This document shows, piece after piece, positions 6,398-13,518 of a stretch of DNA of 15,170 bases. The notes below the pieces were generated by a model. The model was not told the origin of the DNA and did not search any database. It was given only the letters and a program-made list of their open reading frames with translations. The first letter of the stretch is position 1. Each line of letters starts with the position of its first letter. The position numbers were made by a program, and so were the translations under genes. Origin of the DNA: Novosphingobium sp. (GTDB taxonomy: Bacteria; Pseudomonadota; Alphaproteobacteria; Sphingomonadales; Sphingomonadaceae); assembly GCA_027490345.1 (NCBI GenBank), contig JAIXYF010000101.1, positions 1 to 15,170 on the forward strand. The letters are read 5' to 3'.

Positions 6398-7398
6398 GCG
6401 ATGCGATGACCCTGAACGTGCGCCCCGTGGCGGCAGACGATGCGCCTGCGCTGGCCGAACTGCTCAACGCGGTAATCGCGGCGGGCGGGACGACGGCGCT
6501 GCAGGAGCCGTTCACGCCCGAGGCGCTGGACGAGACCTATCTCACCGGGCCGGACGTGCACTGCTGCTTCGTGGCAGAGGACGAGGACGGCATGCTGCTG
6601 GGTTTCCAGACTCTGGTGCGCTATCCGGGGCTACCTGAGGATGTGGGCGATATCGCCACGTTCGCGCGCCTTGGCGGGACGCAGCGCGGTATTGGCTCGG
6701 CGCTGTTTGCTGCGACCACCCAGCGCGCCACGGAGCTGGGCCTCAGCGCGATCAACGCGACGATTCGGGGCGACAACACTGGCGGCCTGACGTTCTATAC
6801 CAAGCAAGGCTTTGCCGATCACGCCGTGACGCCGGGTGTTCCGCTGAAGGAGGGGACGCCGGTGGACCGGGTGCACAAGCGCTTTGCCCTTGCCGCACCG
6901 GCCGAGGCGCAGCCCAAGCCCAAGCTTTCGCTGCGCTTTGGCGCAGACGATGCGCCCACCTTACAGAAGAAGGGCCGCGGCTGGGCGATTTCCGAATCGC
7001 GGCTCGATGTCCTCCACGAACGCTCGCGCGAGATGCGCCGTAATCCCAGTCCGGCGCAGGAAGCACTGGCCGATGCGCTCACCCGCGTCGAAACCGGTGG
7101 CTACACGTTCAAGCGGCAGGCGGTGATCGGCTCGGCCATTGTCGATTTCGCCTGCAAGCAGCTGATGCTGGTGGTCGAGCTTGATGGCGACGAGGACGCC
7201 GCCTTCACCGCCGCGCGCGACAAGAGCCTTGGCGAAGTGGGCTACCGGGTGGAGCGCATCGCTGCCGCCGATGTGCTTGCCGATCCAGATGCCGCTGCCA
7301 CGCACGTTTCCAATGCGATGCGCGCCCTCCACACCGAACGCCGCTCCAGGCGGTCCGCCCCGCGCCGCCCTGCGCCGCGCTCACCCCGGAATTACTGA
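6394..7398 (+). CDS. GNAT acetyltransferase fused to a DUF559 (Vsr/PD-(D/E)XK-like) domain
   Basis: A 334-residue two-domain protein between sufB and sufC. Residues 5-165 form a GNAT N-acetyltransferase: ARLGGTQRGIGSALF (91-105) carries the acetyl-CoA loop Q/R-x-x-G-x-G/A, and GDNTGGLTFYTKQGF (126-140) is the typical C-terminal strand and helix. A Pro/Lys/Ala-rich linker runs to about 200. Residues 205-312 match DUF559: MRRNPSPAQEALADAL, then GYTFKRQAVIGSAIVDFAC with Asp251, then LVVELDG with Glu262 and Asp264, then GYRVERI. The motif GGQH that usually follows ELDG is GDED here, so the histidine is missing and nuclease activity is doubtful. The GTG start overlaps the sufB stop by 4 nt, and the stop shares one base with sufC (TGATG). 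Operon position suggests a link to Fe-S assembly, but substrate and role are unknown. Confidence 0.85.
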   Translation: MSDAMTLNVRPVAADDAPALAELLNAVIAAGGTTALQEPFTPEALDETYLTGPDVHCCFVAEDEDGMLLGFQTLVRYPGLPEDVGDIATFARLGGTQRGIGSALFAATTQRATELGLSAINATIRGDNTGGLTFYTKQGFADHAVTPGVPLKEGTPVDRVHKRFALAAPAEAQPKPKLSLRFGADDAPTLQKKGRGWAISESRLDVLHERSREMRRNPSPAQEALADALTRVETGGYTFKRQAVIGSAIVDFACKQLMLVVELDGDEDAAFTAARDKSLGEVGYRVERIAAADVLADPDAAATHVSNAMRALHTERRSRRSAPRRPAPRSPRNY

Positions 7399-8141
7399 TG
7401 CTCACGATCAACGATCTTCACGCCACCGTTGCCGAAAAGCCGATCCTCAAGGGCCTGTCGCTCACCGTGAACGCGGGCGAAATTCATGCTATCATGGGGC
7501 CGAACGGCGCGGGCAAGTCTACGCTCGGCTACACGCTGGGCGGCCGGCCGGGTTATGAAGTGACCGGCGGCAGCGTGGACTTTGAAGGGCAGGATCTGCT
7601 CACCCTTGAACCGCATGAGCGCGCGGCGGCGGGGCTATTCCTCGGCTTCCAGTATCCAGTCGAGATTCCCGGCGTTTCCAACCTGCAGTTCCTGCGTGAG
7701 GCGCTGAATGCGCAGCGCAAGGTGCACGGGCTTGAGCCGCTTTCGGGCGCCGCCTTCATCAAGCTGGCCAAGGAACAGGCCGGGCTGCTGCGGTTTGATA
7801 TGGATATGCTCAAGCGCCCGGTGAACGTGGGCTTTTCGGGCGGCGAGAAGAAGCGCGCCGAGATGGTGCAGATGGGCATCCTGGCGCCCAAACTCGCCAT
7901 TCTGGACGAGACCGATAGCGGCCTTGATATCGACGCGCTGCGCATCTGCGGCGAAGGCATCAACGCGATCATGAGGAAGCCCGACAAGGCCGTGCTGCTC
8001 ATCACGCATTATCAGCGCCTGCTTGACTACGTGAAGCCGGACTTCGTGCATGTGCTGGCTGGCGGACGGATCGTGAAGTCCGGCGGGCCGGAACTGGCGC
8101 TGCAGCTGGAAAACGAAGGCTATGAGGCGGTGGCGGCATGA
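7398..8141 (+). CDS. sufC: SUF system ABC-type ATPase SufC
   Basis: Soluble ABC ATPase that powers SufB-SufD rearrangement during cluster assembly; there is no membrane partner. It has the usual length (247 residues) and all family motifs: Walker A GPNGAGKST (34-42, Lys40), the Q-loop region GFQYPVEIPGV (83-93), signature FSGGEKKRAEM (146-156), Walker B LAILDETDSGLD (166-177) with Glu171, and the switch histidine in LLITHYQRLLDY (His204). The ETDSGLD form instead of EPTSGLD is typical of SufC. The start shares one base with the preceding stop and the end overlaps the next gene by 4 nt (ATGA). Confidence 0.98.
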   Translation: MLTINDLHATVAEKPILKGLSLTVNAGEIHAIMGPNGAGKSTLGYTLGGRPGYEVTGGSVDFEGQDLLTLEPHERAAAGLFLGFQYPVEIPGVSNLQFLREALNAQRKVHGLEPLSGAAFIKLAKEQAGLLRFDMDMLKRPVNVGFSGGEKKRAEMVQMGILAPKLAILDETDSGLDIDALRICGEGINAIMRKPDKAVLLITHYQRLLDYVKPDFVHVLAGGRIVKSGGPELALQLENEGYEAVAA

Positions 8142-8551
8142 GCCTGCTGCTGGCCCTCGCGGCGGCGACGCAGGCTGCCGAACCCGCTCCTGCTGCGGCT
8201 TCCGAAACGCCGCCACCGGTTGCTGTGCCTGCGGCAGTGATGCCCGCCGGGTTCCTCGGCGAATGGGCGCCCTCTGCAATGGCCTGCGCCGACAAGTATG
8301 CGCGCCGCATCGTGACCGCCTCAATGAACACCGAGGGCGATTATTGGGGCGTGGTCAAGGCGGTGGACCGGCTGAGCGAACGGCACATCGTGGTGCGCGA
8401 AGGCGATGATGATTTCGCTGTAGCGCTGACCGCCGACTATGTCCTCAGCCCGGACGGCCGGCTGATGGTGCTGCATGTGCTGGAACGCAATGGCGTCAAG
8501 GTGAGCGAAGCGCCGATCCCGATGGTGCGCTGCGAGGTGGTCCGTGGCTAG
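8138..8551 (+). CDS. Small secreted protein of unknown function inside the suf operon
   Basis: I do not recognise this 137-residue protein. MSLLLALAAATQAA looks like a short signal peptide without the usual positive N-region, with likely cleavage near residue 14. An Ala/Pro-rich stretch runs to about residue 36. The mature core then begins GFLGEWAPSAMAC (38-50), a G-x-W...C opening seen in small extracytoplasmic beta proteins, and ends MVRCEVVRG. Only two cysteines, Cys50 and Cys132, remain and could form a disulfide joining the two ends of the core. The gene overlaps sufC by 4 nt and sufD by 8 nt, so it is translated with them, although the SUF machinery is cytoplasmic. If the signal-like start is misleading, it could be a cytosolic Suf accessory protein. 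Confidence 0.75.
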   Translation: MSLLLALAAATQAAEPAPAAASETPPPVAVPAAVMPAGFLGEWAPSAMACADKYARRIVTASMNTEGDYWGVVKAVDRLSERHIVVREGDDDFAVALTADYVLSPDGRLMVLHVLERNGVKVSEAPIPMVRCEVVRG

Positions 8552-9278
8552 TCTGGCACTCCCCACCCGGAAGGATGAAGCCTTCCGCTATGCCGATCTG
8601 GCCGCGCTGGAGACGCTGTGGCCGCTCGCCGTGCAGGAAATCCATGTGCCTGCCGGTGCGAGCGATGCGCTCGCCATCACCGCGCAGTCCGATCAGGCCG
8701 AAGCACGCGAGATCGCGATCACGCTGGAAGATGGCGCAAGCTTTGACCTGCGCGTCCTCAATGCGGGCGGCGGTTATGGCCGGATCGCGGTGACGGCGGT
8801 GCTGGGCAAGGGCGCCTCGTTCCACTTTGGCGCGGCGCAACTGGGCGGCGCAGCGCAGACGCTGGAAATCGTGACAGAGGTGCGCCACATGGCCCCTGAT
8901 GCCGTCAGCCGGCAGGTCGTGCGCTCGGTGCTGGGCGGCCATGCCGTGGGTACGTATCTGGGCCGGGTCCATGTCGCACGCGGGGCGATCGGCACGGACG
9001 GCGAGCAATCGATCCGCGCGATGCTGCTGGAACGCACCGCGACCGCCAATGCGCGGCCCGAGCTGGAAATCTATGCCGACGACGTGAAATGCGCGCACGG
9101 CTGCGCGGTGGGCGAGCTTGATCCCCAAGGTCTGTTCTACCTGCAATCGCGCGGTCTGCCGCCCGCGGAAGCGAAGAAGCTGATGCTGCATGCATTCATT
9201 GCAGAGGCCTTTGTCGGCGCACCAGAGGGTGATGCGCTGACCGAAGCGGCGCTGGCTGCGCTGGATGGCTTGCTGTGA
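8544..9278 (+). CDS. sufD: Fe-S cluster assembly protein SufD (short form)
   Basis: SufB paralogue and partner in the SufBC2D scaffold. The C-terminal signature is clear: EIYADDVKCAHGCAVGELD (175-193), with His185 matching the conserved E. coli SufD His360 position, followed by YLQSRGLPPAEAKKLMLHAFIAEAF. At 244 residues it is much shorter than E. coli SufD (423): the N-terminal helical part is reduced to MASLALPTRKDEAFRYADLAAL, and the core beta-helix is what remains. The start is GTG at 8544 with a GAGGTGG site a few nt before it, inside the preceding gene, which it overlaps by 8 nt. The end overlaps sufS by 4 nt (GTGA). The extra Cys187 beside Cys183 is a minor oddity. Confidence 0.95.
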   Translation: MASLALPTRKDEAFRYADLAALETLWPLAVQEIHVPAGASDALAITAQSDQAEAREIAITLEDGASFDLRVLNAGGGYGRIAVTAVLGKGASFHFGAAQLGGAAQTLEIVTEVRHMAPDAVSRQVVRSVLGGHAVGTYLGRVHVARGAIGTDGEQSIRAMLLERTATANARPELEIYADDVKCAHGCAVGELDPQGLFYLQSRGLPPAEAKKLMLHAFIAEAFVGAPEGDALTEAALAALDGLL

Positions 9279-10486
9279 GCACCGCAACCCTCACCCGCAC
9301 GGCGGAATGGCCGGGCCTGCTGAATGCGCAGGGCCAGCGCTGGCACTATCTTGATACCGCTGCCACCGCGCAGAAGCCGCAAAGCGTGATCGACGCGATG
9401 GTGCGCGCGATGGGTGCGGATTATGCAACCGTGCACCGGGGCGTCTATACCCGCTCGGCCGAGATGACGCTGGCCTATGAAGCCGCGCGGCGCACCGTGG
9501 CGGCGCTGATCGGCGGGCGGGATGACGAACTGGTCTTCACGCGCGGCGCGACCGAGGCGATCAATCTTGTCGCGCAGAGCTGGGGCACGGCGAACCTGAA
9601 ACCGGGTGACCGCGTGCTGCTTTCGCAGCTTGAGCACCATTCCAACATCGTGCCCTGGCAGCTGATCGCCGCGCAGACCGGTTTGGAAATCGACGTCTGC
9701 CCACTCACCGAGGACGGACGGATCGATCTTGATGCAGCCGAAGCGATGCTCACGCCTGCGCACAAGCTGGTGTCCTTCGCGCATGTCTCCAACGTGCTGG
9801 GATCCGTGCTTGATGCCCCGCGTGCGGTAGCGCTGGCGCATGGCGTGGGCGCGAAAATCCTGCTCGATGGCTGCCAGTCTGCTGCGCGGTTGCCGGTGGA
9901 TGTGGCGGCGCTCGATTGCGATTTCTACGTCTTTTCAGCGCACAAGCTCTATGGGCCGACCGGGATCGGCGCGCTGTGGGCGAAGAAGGACCTCCTGGAC
10001 GCAATGCCGCCATGGCAGGGCGGCGGCTCGATGATCGACCGCGTGACCTTTGCGCAGACAACCTGGGCCCCGGCGCCGCAGCGCTTCGAGGCGGGTACGC
10101 CTGCGATTGTCGAGGCAATGGCCTTTGGCGCGGCGGTGGATTTCCTGACCGGGCACGGGCTGGCCGCGATCCATGCGCATGAAGCGCGGCTGGTGGCCAT
10201 GGCGCGCGAGGAACTGGGGCGGATCAATTCTGTGCGCCTGTTCGGGCCGGAGGACAGCGCCGGAATCGTCAGCTTCGCGCTCGAAGGAGTGCACCCGCAC
10301 GATCTTGGCACGATCCTCGATGAGGAAAATGTGGCGATTCGGGCGGGCCATCACTGCGCGCAGCCGCTGATGGAGTATCTCGGTGTGCCCGCCACGGCGC
10401 GCGCCAGCTTCGGCATCTACAGCGATGAGAGCGACGTCCACGCACTGCTGCGCGGGATCGAGCGGACCATGAAGATTTTCGGGTGA
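9275..10486 (+). CDS. sufS: Cysteine desulfurase SufS
   Basis: PLP enzyme that converts cysteine to alanine and loads persulfide sulfur for cluster assembly. It is full length (403 residues). Motifs: YLDTAATAQKP (25-35), YATVHRGVYTRS (50-61), the cofactor-stacking histidine region LEHHSNIVPW (119-128), Asp198 in LLDGCQSA for the PLP nitrogen, Lys224 in FSAHKLYGPTG as Schiff-base lysine, and the catalytic cysteine Cys361 in RAGHHCAQPLM. The RxGHHCAQP sequence marks the SufS/CsdA group II type rather than IscS. The start is GTG, overlapping the sufD stop by 4 nt. Group II enzymes normally need a SufE or SufU partner, and none is encoded in this window. Confidence 0.97.
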   Translation: MSTATLTRTAEWPGLLNAQGQRWHYLDTAATAQKPQSVIDAMVRAMGADYATVHRGVYTRSAEMTLAYEAARRTVAALIGGRDDELVFTRGATEAINLVAQSWGTANLKPGDRVLLSQLEHHSNIVPWQLIAAQTGLEIDVCPLTEDGRIDLDAAEAMLTPAHKLVSFAHVSNVLGSVLDAPRAVALAHGVGAKILLDGCQSAARLPVDVAALDCDFYVFSAHKLYGPTGIGALWAKKDLLDAMPPWQGGGSMIDRVTFAQTTWAPAPQRFEAGTPAIVEAMAFGAAVDFLTGHGLAAIHAHEARLVAMAREELGRINSVRLFGPEDSAGIVSFALEGVHPHDLGTILDEENVAIRAGHHCAQPLMEYLGVPATARASFGIYSDESDVHALLRGIERTMKIFG

Positions 10487-10496
10487 GGGACTATCG

Positions 10497-10964
10497 ATGA
10501 ACCGGATCGAGATCGAGGAAGTCGAAGGCGTGGAGACGCCGCGCCGTGCGCGCGTCGAGGAAGCTATTGAGACCCCGGCAGAAAAGCTGGAGCGCAAGCG
10601 CGACTATCTGGACGGTTTTCTCGCCGAGCAGCCTGCGCAAGCCGCACCGGGCGAGCCGGGCGGGGATATCTACGAAGGCGTGGTCGCCGCACTCAAGGAG
10701 ATTTTCGATCCCGAGATCCCGGTCAATATCTATGATCTGGGGCTGATCTATGGTGTCGATGTGGAAGAAGGCGGCTCGGTCATGGTGACGATGACCCTGA
10801 CCACGCCGCACTGCCCGGTGGCTGAATCGATGCCCGCCGAAGTGCAGCTCCGCGTCGAAGCCGTGCCCGGCGTGCGTGACGCCGAGGTCAATCTGGTGTG
10901 GGATCCGGCGTGGGATCCGCAAAAGATGAGCGATGATGCAAAGCTTGAGCTGGGAATGCTTTGA
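10497..10964 (+). CDS. SUF-associated DUF59/MIP18 protein (SufT-like)
   Basis: Fe-S maturation accessory protein of the DUF59 (MIP18) family. Family members help transfer or repair clusters, but the exact reaction is not settled. The DUF59 core is residues 56-155: GVVAALKEIFDPEIPVNIYD (61-80), LGLIYGV, then LTTPHCPVAESM with the single conserved Cys106, and VNLVWDPAWDPQKMSDDAKLELGML at the end. An acidic, charged N-terminal extension of about 55 residues (EEVEG...AEKLERKRDYLDGFL) precedes it and may be partly helical. A GAGGGA ribosome site spans the sufS stop, 10 nt before this ATG. The stop lies 23 nt before the chosen sufA start. Matches the SUF-associated group TIGR02945 from memory. Confidence 0.93.
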   Translation: MNRIEIEEVEGVETPRRARVEEAIETPAEKLERKRDYLDGFLAEQPAQAAPGEPGGDIYEGVVAALKEIFDPEIPVNIYDLGLIYGVDVEEGGSVMVTMTLTTPHCPVAESMPAEVQLRVEAVPGVRDAEVNLVWDPAWDPQKMSDDAKLELGML

Positions 10965-10977
10965 GCGATACCCATAT

Positions 10978-10983
10978 AGGTGA
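10978..10983 (+). promoter_or_regulatory. Ribosome binding site deciding the sufA start
   Basis: AGGTGA just before the ATG at 10988 supports that codon. The alternative is an in-frame TTG at 10961 that overlaps the preceding stop and would add nine residues (MSDTHIGEA). Confidence 0.5.
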
Positions 10984-10987
10984 AGCC

Positions 10988-11359
10988 ATGACCACTGACA
11001 CCACCACTCGCCCCAAGATCCGCCAGCGCCCCGCCGCAGTCGTCCTCACGCCATCGGCGGAGGCGCGTGTTGCCAAGCTGATGGCAGATGCGCCGGAAGA
11101 TGCCATCGGAGTCAAGCTGTCCACCCCTCGCCGGGGCTGCTCGGGCCTGGCCTATTCGGTGGACTATGTCTCTGCCGCCAATCCGGCGGACGAGCGGATC
11201 GAGACGCCGGGCGGCACCTTCTTCATCGATGGGGCCTCCGTACTCTATCTCATCGGCAGCACGATGGACTGGCAGGAGGATGATTTCACCGCCGGCTTCG
11301 TATTTCAGAACCCCAATGCCAAAGGCGCGTGCGGCTGCGGGGAAAGCTTCACGGTCTGA
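10988..11359 (+). CDS. sufA: A-type Fe-S carrier protein (SufA/IscA/HesB family)
   Basis: Receives clusters from SufBCD and passes them to target proteins. With the ATG at 10988 it has 123 residues, normal for the family with a slightly extended N-terminus (MTTDTTTRPKIRQRPAAVV) before the LTPSAEARVAKLM core. The three cluster-binding cysteines are present: Cys51 in PRRGCSGLAYSVDY, and Cys115 and Cys117 in GACGCGESF near the C-terminus. The YLIGSTMDW and FVFQNPNA segments are typical. Named sufA from its operon position, since SufA and IscA cannot be separated by sequence alone. The stop is 5 nt before the next gene. Confidence 0.93.
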   Translation: MTTDTTTRPKIRQRPAAVVLTPSAEARVAKLMADAPEDAIGVKLSTPRRGCSGLAYSVDYVSAANPADERIETPGGTFFIDGASVLYLIGSTMDWQEDDFTAGFVFQNPNAKGACGCGESFTV

Positions 11360-11364
11360 GCCAC

Positions 11365-12699
11365 ATGGCCGCCCCTATCGCCGAACTGCGCGCCCGGATC
11401 GCGGCGCAGCGCACCGCCAATCCGGCGATGTACGGCGCGGTCGATTTTTCGGTGCATCCCGAACGCCTGCTGCTGGATGCCAGGAATTCGGCAAGCCTTA
11501 TTGCCGCCAGCGAGCTGCGTGGCCACCCGAAGGTGGCGGCAAAGCTGCTTGAGAACCGCGAACTCATGGAGCGCATCGGCGCTTATACCATGATGGGCGA
11601 TGCGCTGGCCGATCCCTATGCCGCGCTGATGCCGGACCATGGCTTCAAGCGGCTGGTCGATATGCTGGTCGAGGCCTGCGACAAGGGCGTGGACAAAGTG
11701 GCGGGCGCACCGGCCGAACTGGTCACGTTCATCCGCGCGATGGAAGCCGCGCCAGAGTGGGTCGATATGAAGCTGGTGGAAGAAGGTGCGCGGCTTCAAC
11801 GCGTATCCTTCGCCAACATCGCACCTTGGGCGATTCGGGGGGCGTTCATCGCCACCTTCATGAACAAGTATGCCGCGCTGCCGATGGCGCTGACGGGCAC
11901 GCTTTCCAACAAGACCGCCGCGCGCCGCATCAAGGAAACCGCGACATTCTTCGGCACTTCGGTGCTGCCCGGTGCGCTGGCCCGCTTCGGCCCCGGTTTC
12001 AAGGCGGCGGCCATGGTGCGGCTGATGCATTCGATGGTACGCTTCAATGTGCTCTCAAACGGCAAATGGGACCAGAAGGTCTACGGCATTCCGATCCCGC
12101 AAGTGGACCAGATGCCCGCCGGGCTGATCTCGGACTTCCTGATCTCGTCCAAGGTTCTGAAAGACGGGCGCGAGGATTTCACACCCGAAGAACGCGCACA
12201 GATCGAGCTTTCGCGCTATCGCTGCTTCCTGCTGGGCCTGCCCGAAGACCTGCTGGCGCAAACACCGCGCGGGATTGTCGATGCGTGGAATGCCCGCGCG
12301 CTTTCGCTGCGCGCCGGGTTTGATGAGGCCACTTGCGGCGGCCTGCTGCGCGCGACGATGGAGGCCGATCTGGCCGACACATCTACGCCGCAGGGCCAGG
12401 TGCGCGACCGGCTGGAGCGTTCTTTTGCCAAAGTCTATTTCATGCAGAACTTCTGCGATGGCAGCGAAAAGACGGCGGCGCGCTATGGCGTGACTATCCG
12501 CGCTATCGACAAGCTGCGCGCGGCGGCCGTCGGCGTGGGCCTGATGGGCCAGATGCGCTTCTATGGCGTGGCTGCAAAAACACCGCTGGTGCGCCATATC
12601 GCCGATCAGCGGCTTGTGGGCAAAGTGCGTGGCTACCTTGGCAGTCTGGGCCATGCCGAATTCACGACCGATGCCGCAAAGTACAAACCCGCCGCGTGA
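11365..12699 (+). CDS. MpaB/rubber-oxygenase-type (DUF2236) protein
   Basis: A 444-residue protein of the DUF2236 family, which includes fungal MpaB and bacterial latex-clearing protein Lcp, heme b oxygenases that cleave isoprenoid chains. The supporting signature is AAAMVRLMHSMVRFNVL (214-230); His222 matches the family's conserved R-x-x-H-x-x-V-R histidine, the proximal heme ligand in Lcp. GIPIPQVDQM (241-250) follows, also a family feature. An acidic/basic helical N-terminal part and a C-terminal helical part (350-430) surround it. No signal peptide or membrane segment is obvious. Start: the ATG at 11365, 5 nt after sufA; no good ribosome site is seen, which suggests translation by read-on from sufA. 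Substrate is unknown. Its place at the end of the suf operon may be only convenient co-expression. Confidence 0.85.
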   Translation: MAAPIAELRARIAAQRTANPAMYGAVDFSVHPERLLLDARNSASLIAASELRGHPKVAAKLLENRELMERIGAYTMMGDALADPYAALMPDHGFKRLVDMLVEACDKGVDKVAGAPAELVTFIRAMEAAPEWVDMKLVEEGARLQRVSFANIAPWAIRGAFIATFMNKYAALPMALTGTLSNKTAARRIKETATFFGTSVLPGALARFGPGFKAAAMVRLMHSMVRFNVLSNGKWDQKVYGIPIPQVDQMPAGLISDFLISSKVLKDGREDFTPEERAQIELSRYRCFLLGLPEDLLAQTPRGIVDAWNARALSLRAGFDEATCGGLLRATMEADLADTSTPQGQVRDRLERSFAKVYFMQNFCDGSEKTAARYGVTIRAIDKLRAAAVGVGLMGQMRFYGVAAKTPLVRHIADQRLVGKVRGYLGSLGHAEFTTDAAKYKPAA

Positions 12700-12721
12700 A
12701 CGACACGCCCGTAAAGCCCCA

Positions 12722-12749
12722 TTGCGCCCCACCGGGTTTGCGCTATCGC
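12722..12749 (+). promoter_or_regulatory. Possible promoter giving a leaderless transcript
   Basis: TTGCGC (12722-12727) and TATCGC (12744-12749) are 16 nt apart. A start about 7 nt downstream would coincide with the ATG at 12757, and no ribosome site is seen before that ATG. Box matches are partial. Confidence 0.35.
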
Positions 12750-12756
12750 TGCGCGC

Positions 12757-13518
12757 ATGACCGATAGCACCCGCATCTGGACCGCCGCCCTCATCGTCGT
12801 TGGCGATGAGATTCTCTCCGGCCGCACGCATGACAAGAACATCGCGCAAGTTGCCGCCTGGCTGGGTGTGCAGGGCATTCGCCTGCGCGAAGTGCGGGTC
12901 GTGCCCGATGATATGGCCGCTATTATCGAGGCGGTAAACGCGCTGCGCGCGCGCAACGATTACCTGTTCACCACGGGCGGCATCGGGCCGACGCATGATG
13001 ACATCACGGTGGACGCGGTGGCCGAGGCGCTGGGCGTGCCGGTGGTGATCCACCCCGAGGCGGAGGCGATGCTCACCCGCTATTACGAAACGCGCGGCGG
13101 CATCAATCCGGCGCGGCTGCGCATGGCGCGGGTGCCCGAAGGCGCCAGTCTCATTCCCAACCGGGTTTCGGGCGCGCCCGGCATTCAGGTGGGCAATGTG
13201 TTTCTGATGGCGGGCGTGCCGGGCATCACTGCGCAGATGCTCGATGGCCTGACGGGCACGCTGGAAGGCGGGCTGCCGCTGCTGTCGCTGACCGTGGGCT
13301 GCTGGGTGGCGGAAAGCGAGATTGCCGATCTGCTGCGCGAAACCGAACGTTCGCATGATGGCTGCCAGATCGGCAGCTATCCCTTCTTCCGCGAAGGCAA
13401 GGTGGGCGCGAATTTCGTTATCCGGTCGACCGATCAGGCGCAGCTTGATGCCTGCGCCGGGGTGCTGATCGGCGGGCTGGCGGCGCTGGGCCGCGAAGCG
13501 GTGGCGGGCGGCATCTGA
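12757..13518 (+). CDS. Molybdopterin-binding protein (MoCF domain, CinA N-terminal-like)
   Basis: A 253-residue protein built on the MoCF_biosynth fold shared by MogA, MoeA and the N-terminal domain of CinA. Motifs: VVGDEILSGRTHDKN (14-28), the ligand-binding FTTGGIGPTHDDITVDAVAEAL (71-92) and FLMAGVPGI (149-157). These resemble the CinA N-terminal half closely (GDEIL, TGGIGPTxDD, GVPG), but the C-terminal nicotinamide-nucleotide amidase domain is absent and the last 80 residues are unlike it. The function may be nucleotide pyrophosphatase-like or pterin binding; it is not assignable from sequence. The ATG gives a standard N-terminus. The stop TGA overlaps the start region of the next gene. 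Confidence 0.9.
   Translation: MTDSTRIWTAALIVVGDEILSGRTHDKNIAQVAAWLGVQGIRLREVRVVPDDMAAIIEAVNALRARNDYLFTTGGIGPTHDDITVDAVAEALGVPVVIHPEAEAMLTRYYETRGGINPARLRMARVPEGASLIPNRVSGAPGIQVGNVFLMAGVPGITAQMLDGLTGTLEGGLPLLSLTVGCWVAESEIADLLRETERSHDGCQIGSYPFFREGKVGANFVIRSTDQAQLDACAGVLIGGLAALGREAVAGGI

Noticed and set aside
10961..10987. TTG start for sufA overlapping the preceding stop
   Set aside because: Possible, but the ATG at 10988 has a nearby AGGTGA and gives a normal family length.
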